Assembly: GCA_005880805.1 (NCBI GenBank)
Contig: VBFZ01000113.1
Coordinates: forward strand, 1 to 10,634
Length of the DNA stretch: 10,634 bases
From: Chloroflexota bacterium
Lineage (GTDB): Bacteria; Chloroflexota; Limnocylindria; Limnocylindrales; CSP1-4
Reading direction: 5' to 3'
Within the stretch, counting starts at the first letter, position 1. Each line of letters opens with the position of its first letter. A model generated the notes under the pieces. It made no database searches. It was not told the DNA's origin and saw only the letters and a list, made by a program, of their open reading frames with translations. Both the position numbers and the translations under genes were made by a program. Of the stretch, positions 1-5,891 are shown one piece after another.

Positions 1-514
1 GATCCGGGTGGTCGGCATCGGGGACTTTGCCGAGCGTGGCTTCTCGCAGCTGGGCCTGCCAGGCCTGATGCGGCGCACGATTGGCAGCAACATCGGAAAC
101 GAGCCACGCCTCGGGGCACTGGTCGAGGCGAACGAGATCGAGTCGTACTCGTTCCCCCAGGGCGTCCTGTCGCAGCTCATGCGCGAGATCGCGGGGGGGC
201 GGCCCGGCCTGGTCACGCACGTGGGCCTCGGGACCTACGTCGATCCGCGCCAGACGGGCGGTAAGCAGAACGCGATGACGACCGAAGACCTCGTCGAAGT
301 GGTCACGCTCCGCGGCCAGGCCCATCGGTCCGGTCGCATACAGCCGGGGGTCCATGGTGCGCAGGTCGTCGGCCACCCGCGGGCGGAAGCCCATCTGCGA
401 CAGCACCTGGCCCTCGACGTCGATCCCGGGGGCGACCTCGGTGAGCACGAGACCGCCGTCCTCGAGGGCGAAGACCGCCCGCTCCGTGATGTAGCGCACC
501 TGCTGTCGACGTGA
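1..514 (+). pseudogene. CoA-transferase, N-terminal fragment (partial at 5' end, disrupted)
   Basis: This is the N-terminal half of a propionate/acetate-type CoA-transferase of the YdiF/Pct family, which moves CoA between short-chain acyl-CoA and a free acid. Codons run from base 2. Family-like sequence spans about 102 codons up to base 308 and includes GIGDFAERGFSQ, the YSFPQGVLSQLMREIA stretch and GTYVDPRQTGGKQN, which match the YdiF pattern GTFVDPRQQGGK. By comparison with YdiF recalled from memory, about 60-70 residues lie before the window. From 309 the open frame runs into DNA that is the reverse complement of the gene's own 3' end, and it stops at 512-514. The roughly 73 residues that normally follow are missing. 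The rest of the protein resumes in another frame at 511. The family is clear; whether the break is real or an assembly error is not. Confidence 0.8.
309..507 (+). repeat. Inverted repeat, left arm (199 bp, perfect)
   Basis: Bases 309-507 are identical to the reverse complement of 1169-1367, compared base by base (position p pairs with 1676 minus p). The match ends sharply: there is a mismatch at 308/1368, and one at 508/1168 followed by a few chance matches. The left arm is antisense relative to the CoA-transferase and replaces coding sequence there. The right arm reads as normal CoA-transferase, so the left arm is the copied piece. Confidence 0.95.
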
Positions 515-1374
515 AGGTGCCGGCGGCGCTGATCGACCACGTCTACGTCGATCCCGACCAGTGGCAGACGTACATGACCCAGGACTCGCCGTACTACGCG
601 GGCGCCCTGCGCCGGCCGGCCGGGCCCGAGCCGCCGCTGCCGCTCGATGTTCGAAAGGTCATCGCGCGCCGCTCTCTCCTCGAGTTCCCGCGCGGTGCCA
701 TCTGCAACCTCGGGTTCGGGATCAGCCAGCTCATCGGGCGGGTGGCCTGGGAGGAGGGCATCTCGGACCAGCTTGTCCTGACCGTCGAGCAGGGCATCTT
801 CGGTGGCGTGCCCGTGGCCGGCAACGAGGGCGGAGCTGGGTTCAACTACCAGGCCATGATCGATCAGCCGTACATGTTCGACTTCTACGACGGCGGCGGT
901 CTCGACGTGGCGAGCCTCTCCTTCGCGGAGGTGGACGCCGATGGAAATGTCAACGTCCACGCGTTCGAGGGCCGGGTCCGCGGCGCGGGTGGCTTCCCGA
1001 ACATCAGCGCCCGGACGCGGAAGATCAACTTCGTCGGAACGCTGACCGCGCGCGGCCTCCAGGTCGAGATCCGCGACGGCATCCACGTCACGAACGAGGG
1101 CAGCCTCGCCAAGTTCGTCCCCAAGGTCCGCGAGATCTCGTTCAACGGCCGACTGGCTCGAGAGCGTGGACAGCAGGTGCGCTACATCACGGAGCGGGCG
1201 GTCTTCGCCCTCGAGGACGGCGGTCTCGTGCTCACCGAGGTCGCCCCCGGGATCGACGTCGAGGGCCAGGTGCTGTCGCAGATGGGCTTCCGCCCGCGGG
1301 TGGCCGACGACCTGCGCACCATGGACCCCCGGCTGTATGCGACCGGACCGATGGGCCTGGCCGCGGATCGCTAG
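511..1374 (+). CDS. CoA-transferase, C-terminal part (YdiF/Pct-like), severed from its N-terminus
   Basis: An open frame of 287 codons encodes the end of the alpha-like domain (VKVPAALIDHVYVDPDQ) and the whole beta-like domain of a YdiF/Pct-type CoA-transferase. The probable catalytic glutamate, which forms the glutamyl-CoA thioester in this family, is the Glu of LTVEQG at bases 787-789. Other family stretches are FDFYDGGGLDVASLSFAEVD, the ISARTRKINFVGTLTA stretch and VRYITERAVFALEDGG. The listed start, GTG at 511, is only where this frame opens after the inverted segment. It has no Shine-Dalgarno and falls inside the domain, so it is unlikely to be a true start. An intact gene would be about 530 codons long. 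The gene ends 11 nt before the hydratase start, which suggests one transcript. If the break is real, this fragment should be inactive; if it is artefactual, the gene is normal. Confidence 0.8.
   Translation: MKVPAALIDHVYVDPDQWQTYMTQDSPYYAGALRRPAGPEPPLPLDVRKVIARRSLLEFPRGAICNLGFGISQLIGRVAWEEGISDQLVLTVEQGIFGGVPVAGNEGGAGFNYQAMIDQPYMFDFYDGGGLDVASLSFAEVDADGNVNVHAFEGRVRGAGGFPNISARTRKINFVGTLTARGLQVEIRDGIHVTNEGSLAKFVPKVREISFNGRLARERGQQVRYITERAVFALEDGGLVLTEVAPGIDVEGQVLSQMGFRPRVADDLRTMDPRLYATGPMGLAADR
1169..1367 (+). repeat. Inverted repeat, right arm (original copy, in frame)
   Basis: This is the partner of 309-507. It encodes a continuous piece of the CoA-transferase C-terminus, from the glutamine pair before VRYITERAVF to MGLAA, and ends 5 bases before the TAG stop at 1372-1374. 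The 661 bp between the arms hold most of the catalytic domain. Confidence 0.95.
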
Positions 1375-1385
1375 AGCTCGGCCGC

Positions 1386-2126
1386 GTGGCGCATCTGGAA
1401 CTCGTCAATCCGCCGCTCAACCTCGTTACGCGGGAGCTCACTGAACAGTTGCGAGAGGCGTTGGCGCGCCTCGCGACCACCGATGACGTCCGCGCGGTGG
1501 TCGTATCGGGGAGCGGGGAGCGGGCGTTCTGCGCCGGTTCCCATATCGGCGAGTTCGAAGGGCTCCGAGGCCGGGTGGCCGAAGGCAAGCTGCTGCTCGA
1601 AAAGCTCGTCTACCGCGAGCTCGCGCGGCTTCCCATGCCGACGATCGCCGCGATCGAAGGCGATGCCCTGGGCGGAGGGCTCGAGCTCGCGCTGTGCTGC
1701 GACCTGCGCATCGCGTCGGCTCGCGCCCGGTTTGGCATGCCCGAGGTCCGCCTGGCGGTGCTGCCCGGTAGTGGGGGGACGCAGCGCCTGCCGCGTGTCG
1801 TCGGACCGGCGCGCGCCAAGGAGCTGATCCTGACCGGGCGAATCATCGCTGCCGACGAAGCCGAGCGCATCGGCCTGGTCAACGAGGTCGTGCCTGCGGG
1901 GGAGGCGCGGTCGCGGGCGGACGCCATAGCGGAGGACATCGCCGCCCGCGGGCCGCTGGCCGTGCGGGAGGCCAAGCGGCTGATCGACGCCGCCCTGGAC
2001 GTGGACCTGGATGCCGGTCTGGCCGCCGAGCTCGACGCTTCAGAACGGATCTTCGCGAGCGAGGACATGCTCGAGGGAGCCCGTGCCTTCTTTGAGAAGC
2101 GCGATCCGCACTACGAAGGCCGCTGA
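1386..2126 (+). CDS. Enoyl-CoA hydratase/isomerase family protein
   Basis: This crotonase-fold protein has 246 residues, close to the usual 255-260. It most likely hydrates a 2-enoyl-CoA to a 3-hydroxyacyl-CoA. Visible family motifs are GERAFCAGSHIGEF (45-57, first oxyanion-hole loop), the LGGGLELALCCDLRIAS stretch (95-111) with E100, and FGMPEVRLAVLPGSGGTQRL (116-135) with E120. E100 and E120 match the two catalytic glutamates of classical hydratases (E144 and E164 in the rat enzyme), so hydratase activity is plausible. His53 stands where most members have Asp. The start is GTG 1386, the only start codon near the domain onset. It has no clear Shine-Dalgarno and lies 11 nt after the CoA-transferase stop. 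The in-frame codons just upstream read SLELGR, which resembles the family's first strand, so a few N-terminal residues may be missing. The substrate is unknown. Confidence 0.88.
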   Translation: MAHLELVNPPLNLVTRELTEQLREALARLATTDDVRAVVVSGSGERAFCAGSHIGEFEGLRGRVAEGKLLLEKLVYRELARLPMPTIAAIEGDALGGGLELALCCDLRIASARARFGMPEVRLAVLPGSGGTQRLPRVVGPARAKELILTGRIIAADEAERIGLVNEVVPAGEARSRADAIAEDIAARGPLAVREAKRLIDAALDVDLDAGLAAELDASERIFASEDMLEGARAFFEKRDPHYEGR

Positions 2127-2141
2127 ACGTGACGTGCAGTT

Positions 2142-2146
2142 GAGGG
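2142..2146 (+). promoter_or_regulatory. Shine-Dalgarno-like GAGGG upstream of the LLM gene
   Basis: GAGGG lies 9 nt before ATG 2156 and 13 nt before GTG 2160. The spacing favours ATG 2156, yet only GTG 2160 opens the LLM frame, so the two clues disagree (see findings). Confidence 0.4.
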
Positions 2147-2159
2147 AACGAGCGAATGA

Positions 2160-3176
2160 GTGAGGTCGTCCGACATCTGGGAAGGCGACGGTCGGGAGCG
2201 GGCGCGAGGCATCAAGGCCTTCGCGCGGACGGTCGAGGACCTGGGCTTCGACTCGCTGTTCATGACCGACCATCTGTTGGCGGCGAAGCGGTTCTACTCG
2301 GTCTCGTTCCTCGAGCCGCTCTCCGCCCTCGCGGTCGCGGCCGGCGTCACGGAGCGAGTTCGCCTTGGCACGTCGATCCTGATCATGCCCCTGCGCCACC
2401 CGGTCCTGTTGGCCAAGGAGCTCGCCACACTGCAGTTCCTGTCCGAGAACCGGGTGATCCTCGGTGCGGGAGTGGGCTGGAATGACGCCGAGTACGAGGC
2501 GGTCGGCGTGAGGAAGTCGGAGCGCGGCAAGCGCACCGACGAGATCCTCGACATCCTGGTCCCGCTGCTCGAGGGCGAGACCGTGACATACCATGGTCGC
2601 TTCTACTCGGTGGACGACCTCTTCATCGAGCCGATCTCGTCGCGAAGGCCCGAGATCTGGATCGGCGGCGGCTCGCAGCTGGCCGATCCGAAATCGCCGG
2701 ACCTGCCGCGCTTCGTCGAGTCCGTCAAGGCCCGCGTCCTGCGGACCGACGGGTGGATCCCGCGACCGACGTGCCCGCCGGCGGACATCGCGCGCGACTG
2801 GGCCGAGCTCCAGGCCTACTACCGTGAGCACGGCCGCGATCCCGACGAGTGCGTCGTGGCCCATGAGAACTTCCTGCACCTGGTGCTGACGAACGACCCC
2901 GCGAAGGCGCGTGAGGAGCAGCACCGCGCGTTCCTCAAGGTCATGAGCGCCGAGCGAGGACCGAAATACCTGGAGTCGGTCTACCTGTTCGGGACGCCGG
3001 ACGAAGTGATCGGCTCGCTCCAGGCGCGGGTCGACGCGGGCGTGGAGTACTTCGTGCTGCACACCATGACGCCCGACCCGGGCCAGCTCCGGGACTGGGT
3101 CGACGAGATCATCCCGAACGTCCGGTTTCCAGCCTCCGCCGGCCGGATGCGGCGCGCGGCGCCCGCGGTGCAGTGA
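2160..3176 (+). CDS. LLM-class oxidoreductase, probably F420-dependent
   Basis: This luciferase-like TIM-barrel oxidoreductase has 338 residues. Family features are the LARTVEDLGFDS-type first helix (here FARTVEDLGFDSLFMTDHLL, 21-40), VTERVRLGTSILIMPLRHPV (63-82), GAGVGWNDAEYEAVGV (102-117), the ERGKRTDEIL helix (121-130) and PEIWIGGGS (164-172). This pattern is typical of F420-dependent members in Actinomycetota and Chloroflexota, though flavin use cannot be excluded. The enzyme would transfer hydride or oxidise a small substrate; the substrate cannot be read. The only in-frame start is GTG 2160, because an in-frame TGA lies at 2157-2159. This leaves the protein without the usual first strand (MKFGxxLP type). 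A GAGGG at 2142-2146 is better spaced for an out-of-frame ATG at 2156. The stop overlaps the start of the next gene (GTGA). Confidence 0.85.
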   Translation: MRSSDIWEGDGRERARGIKAFARTVEDLGFDSLFMTDHLLAAKRFYSVSFLEPLSALAVAAGVTERVRLGTSILIMPLRHPVLLAKELATLQFLSENRVILGAGVGWNDAEYEAVGVRKSERGKRTDEILDILVPLLEGETVTYHGRFYSVDDLFIEPISSRRPEIWIGGGSQLADPKSPDLPRFVESVKARVLRTDGWIPRPTCPPADIARDWAELQAYYREHGRDPDECVVAHENFLHLVLTNDPAKAREEQHRAFLKVMSAERGPKYLESVYLFGTPDEVIGSLQARVDAGVEYFVLHTMTPDPGQLRDWVDEIIPNVRFPASAGRMRRAAPAVQ

Positions 3177-4017
3177 CCAGCCGGGTCGCCCTGCTCGGCA
3201 AGCCGCTGCGGCGACGCCATTCCCAGGTCATGCACGATGCCGCGTTCGAGGCTGCCGGCATCGACGCCCATTACGAGCTCCTGGAGCTGGAGCCCGACGC
3301 GGTGGAGGCCGCCGTCACGGCGGCCCGCGGCCCCGGTTGGCTCGGCCTGCAGGTCACCGCCCCATACAAGCGGATGGTCGCGGGCCTGTGCGACAGGGTC
3401 GAGCCGGACGCCGCGACGATTGGCGCCGTGAACAGCGTGGTGCGGTCAGGAACTGGTGAGCTCGTCGGGTTCAATACCGACGCGCCCGGGTTCCGCGCGG
3501 GGGTCGAGCTCGCCATGGAGCGGCCGTTGGCGGGAGCCAGCGTGGTCGTCGCGGGAGCAGGTGGCGCCGCCCACGCCGTGGTCTTCGCCTGCCTCAGCGC
3601 CGGCGCACGCCAGGTCGCACCCTTGCGTCCGCCGAGCAGCTCGCTGACCGCTTTGCCCACGTCGGAGGCGCATCGATATCGGTTGCGGGGCTGGGGGATC
3701 CTGCGTTTTCGCGGGCGCTCCGGTCCGCGGACGTGGCGGTGAACGCAACGACCGTCGGGATGCTCGAGCCCGGGATGACCATCGAGGTCGAGGACTTGCC
3801 GCCGGGGGCGACGGTCTTCGACCTCGTCTACGTGCCGGCCGAGACGCCGCTGCTTCACGCTGCGCGCGCGCGTGGCCTGCGAGCCGCGAACGGGTCGGAG
3901 ATGCTGATCCAGCAGGCGGCGATCGCGTTCGAGCGCTGGACCGGCGTGGCCGGCATGGCCGACGTGATGCGTGCTGCCGTCGCGCCGCTGCTTGCCGACC
4001 TCGGTGCCCCTGCCTGA
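3173..4017 (+). pseudogene. aroE-like: Shikimate dehydrogenase (AroE)-like protein, frameshifted
   Basis: This NADP-dependent dehydrogenase of the AroE family is encoded in two frames. From GTG 3173 the frame gives GKPLRRRHSQVMHDAAF (9-25), the LQVTAPYK loop with K66, IGAVNSVV, GFNTDAPGF with D103, and the nucleotide-binding AGAGGAAHAV (127-136). Near 3614-3622 the frame must drop by one. The continuation reads RTLASAEQLADRFAH, then VNATTVGM, DLVYVPAETPLL and MLIQQAAIAFERWTG, ending at TGA 4015-4017. Total length is about 281 codons, normal for the family. K66 and D103 match the catalytic pair K65/D102 of E. coli AroE, and T62, N87 and S17 match other shikimate contacts. The first shikimate serine (S14) is replaced by R15. 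The GTG start overlaps the preceding stop. This may be a catabolic or alternative-substrate relative rather than the biosynthetic enzyme. Confidence 0.82.
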
Positions 4018-4110
4018 CGGATGCGGTTCGCGGCGTGGTGACGGTCTGGATCGAGCACATCGGGGAGCTCACCACCACCATCGCGTGACCGTGACAAGGA
4101 GGACCTCGCG
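4018..4110 (+). other. Short intergenic region with a possible gene remnant and the creatininase Shine-Dalgarno
   Basis: This 93-nt gap separates the AroE-like gene from the creatininase gene. A 17-codon open frame from GTG 4035 to TGA 4086-4088 encodes VVTVWIEHIGELTTTIA. The IEHIGELTT part resembles the opening strand of amidohydrolases such as imidazolonepropionase. It is too short to call a gene and may be chance. No convincing -35/-10 promoter was seen. Confidence 0.3.
4096..4103 (+). promoter_or_regulatory. Strong Shine-Dalgarno for the creatininase-family gene
   Basis: AAGGAGGA is a near-perfect anti-16S match and lies 7 nt before ATG 4111, which fixes that start. It is the strongest ribosome-binding site in the window and suggests the gene is translated independently of its upstream neighbours. 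Confidence 0.85.
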
Positions 4111-4899
4111 ATGAAACCGTCGACCGTGTTCCTGGGGGAGATGACCAACCTGGAGGTCGAGTCGTTCCTGCGGGAACACCAGACCGTGATCGTCCCCACC
4201 GGTTCGACGGAGCAGCACGGTCCGCACGGCCCGCTTCTGACGGACGTCCTCATCCCTCAGGAGGTGGCCCGTCGCGTCGCGCCCGTCGTGGGTGCCGTCG
4301 TGGCGCCCCCGATCAACTACGCCCTGTCCTACCCACACGTGGGCTTCACGGGCGTCGTGCACATTCGGATTCCCACCTTCATGGCGCTGGTCGAGGACCT
4401 GTGCGCGTCGCTCGCGGCGGCCGGCTTCAAGCGGATCGTGTTCCTGAACGGCCACTACGACAACACCTACGCGATCGCGTACGCCTGCGCGAACGCGGCT
4501 GACCGGATGCCCGCGGGCGTGCGCGCCTTCCCGATCAACTACTGGGACGGCATGTCCGCGACCGAGGCTGCCGAGTTCTTCGGCCCGACAACCGGACTCC
4601 ACGCGAACCGCGGTGAGACGTCGGCGGTGCTCGCGATCGACCCGGCGCTGGTGGACATGGAGCGGGCGAACGCCGAGATGCCCCCGTTCCCGGAGGTCAC
4701 GAGCCCAGCCCCGGTGCACACCGCGTTCTTCTTCTCCGCGCCGGGCTCCGTCCATCGCGCCACCCACTCGGGCACCTGGGGCGACGCGCGGGAGGCAACG
4801 GCCGAGTTCGGGCAGCGCTACCTCGAGGTCGTCGTGAGGACGACCATCCGCATGCTCGACGACATCGAGCGAACGTTCGAGGCGATGCCGAAACGCTGA
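4111..4899 (+). CDS. Creatininase-family amidohydrolase
   Basis: This 262-residue protein has the length of creatininase. Family members are metal-dependent hydrolases that open small cyclic or linear amides. Motifs in order are GSTEQHGPHGPLLTD (31-45), with metal-ligand positions E34, H36 and D45 at the same numbers as in Pseudomonas creatininase; FLNGHYDN (111-118), with H115 and D117; NYWDG (143-147); and HANRGETSAV (164-173), with H164 in the place of the catalytic His. NGHY(E/D)N and YWD resemble true creatininase more than the NGHGGN seen in many other members. D117 replaces the glutamate of creatininase, which I recall as a metal ligand (E122). No signal peptide is visible, so it should be cytosolic. 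The exact substrate is not readable; creatinine is possible, but no creatinase or sarcosine oxidase gene is nearby. Confidence 0.87.
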   Translation: MKPSTVFLGEMTNLEVESFLREHQTVIVPTGSTEQHGPHGPLLTDVLIPQEVARRVAPVVGAVVAPPINYALSYPHVGFTGVVHIRIPTFMALVEDLCASLAAAGFKRIVFLNGHYDNTYAIAYACANAADRMPAGVRAFPINYWDGMSATEAAEFFGPTTGLHANRGETSAVLAIDPALVDMERANAEMPPFPEVTSPAPVHTAFFFSAPGSVHRATHSGTWGDAREATAEFGQRYLEVVVRTTIRMLDDIERTFEAMPKR

Positions 4900-4927
4900 C
4901 GAGCCTCCGCTCGAGCAGCTCGATCAG
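4896..4927. terminator. Possible bidirectional terminator between convergent operons
   Basis: CTGACGAGC (4896-4904) pairs with GCTCGATCAG (4918-4927) with one bulged A. The loop is 13 nt, and an alternative inner 5-bp hairpin CGAGC/GCTCG exists at 4900-4913. The arms contain the TGA stops of both convergent genes. There is no T-tract on either side, so intrinsic termination is uncertain. Confidence 0.35.
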
Positions 4928-5886
4928 CCGGCAGCAATCGGCGCGACGGCAGCCTTCGCAGCCCTTCGCTCGGCTTCCTCCGCGCCGTGGATGGCAGCTC
5001 CGATCGCCCCGGCCCACGTGCCCAGGGCCGCGGTGACCACCTCGACCTCGTCCAGGGACGTCGTGCGGACGCGTCGTCGCAACTCGTCGCGGATCGGTCT
5101 CATGAGCAGGTCGGCGCCCGCCGCGACCCCACCCCCGATCACGACCCGGTCAGGCGCGATGACGGTAACCATGTTGGCGATCCCGATCCCGAGGTAGCGG
5201 CCAACCAGCGCGAGGCCCTCGCTCGCGCGGACGTCACCCGCGCGAGCCCGTGCGACCCCTTCCTCGGCCGTCGCGGTCCCGCACGCGGCGGCGATCCGGT
5301 CAGCTCGGGTGAATGCCTCCAGGCAGCCGCGGTTCCCGCAGCCGCACGAGGGCCCGTCGGGCTCGAGCGTCTGGTGCCCAATCTCACCAGCGGTGCCGTC
5401 GTGCGCCTGGATCACGCGGCCGTCAACGGCGATGACTCCCCCCACGCCCGTCCCGAGCACTAGTCCGACCATCGAGGAGGCGCCCCGCCCGGCGCCCAGG
5501 CGAAGCTCCGCGAGACCGAACGCACGCGCGTCGTTGATCAGGAATGCCGGCAGGCGCAGCGCCGTGCCGACCGGGCCGGCCACGGGCTTCCCGGCCCAGG
5601 CGCCGGGAAAGTTCGTCAGGAAGCGCGTCGTGCCCGCAACTGGGTCGTACAGGCCGGGTATCCCGATTCCGACCGAAATGACTCGCTTGGAGCGCCGAAT
5701 CGCCTCCGCGCCGACCGTCGCGAGGCGCTGCACCACCGCGTCCGGGCCGTCCGCCGTCGGCGTGGCCACCTGATCGCGGTCGAGCACGCGCCATTCGTCT
5801 GCCTCGCGCTCGACGACCACCCACTTGATGTTCGTGCCGCCCAGGTCGAGGCCGAGATGCCGGCTGGTGAGCGAAGCGTCACCCAC
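4924..5886 (-). CDS. ROK-family sugar kinase
   Basis: This 320-residue protein belongs to the ROK family (glucokinase, N-acetylmannosamine and allose kinases, and similar). Visible motifs are the phosphate-binding LGLDLGGTN (11-19), GIGIPGLYDP (73-82), FLINDARAFGLAE (115-127) with the likely catalytic base D119, LGTGVGG (144-150), GTAGEIGH (164-171) and the zinc-binding CGCGNRGCLE (181-190). All key residues are present and there is no N-terminal helix-turn-helix domain, so it should be a kinase and not a ROK repressor. The start is taken as GTG 5886, which lies 5 nt after the permease stop and 13 codons before the DLGGT motif; no strong Shine-Dalgarno is seen. As last gene of the ABC operon it probably phosphorylates the imported sugar. 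Sugar specificity is not readable. Confidence 0.92.
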   Translation of the reverse strand: MGDASLTSRHLGLDLGGTNIKWVVVEREADEWRVLDRDQVATPTADGPDAVVQRLATVGAEAIRRSKRVISVGIGIPGLYDPVAGTTRFLTNFPGAWAGKPVAGPVGTALRLPAFLINDARAFGLAELRLGAGRGASSMVGLVLGTGVGGVIAVDGRVIQAHDGTAGEIGHQTLEPDGPSCGCGNRGCLEAFTRADRIAAACGTATAEEGVARARAGDVRASEGLALVGRYLGIGIANMVTVIAPDRVVIGGGVAAGADLLMRPIRDELRRRVRTTSLDEVEVVTAALGTWAGAIGAAIHGAEEAERRAAKAAVAPIAAG

Positions 5887-5891
5887 GTCGG

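Noticed and set aside
309..507. Insertion sequence or miniature transposon in the CoA-transferase gene
   Set aside because: The inserted DNA is simply a copy of the gene's own 3' end, without terminal inverted repeats or a target-site duplication, and it replaces sequence instead of adding to it.
235..1086. A 283-codon minus-strand open frame across the inverted segment
   Set aside because: Most of it is antisense to the CoA-transferase and the rest comes from the inverted copy read in a non-native frame. No domain is visible.
309..1367. Invertible DNA switch (phase variation) flanked by inverted repeats
   Set aside because: Flipping the 661 bp between the repeats would not restore a full CoA-transferase, because the missing segment is absent from the window. 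No recombinase gene or promoter is nearby.
561..1385. Upstream in-frame extension of the enoyl-CoA hydratase frame to ATG 561
   Set aside because: The extension is an Arg-rich shadow of the CoA-transferase. The hydratase fold starts at about 1386, or a few codons earlier.
2040..3062. A 340-codon minus-strand open frame opposite the LLM gene
   Set aside because: The composition is typical of an antisense shadow in high-GC DNA, it shows no recognisable domain, and the plus-strand protein is clearly a family member.
3173..4017. Canonical biosynthetic aroE of the shikimate pathway
   Set aside because: Context is catabolic, no other aro genes are visible, and the S14-equivalent is Arg. The family call stands, but the biosynthetic role is not supported.
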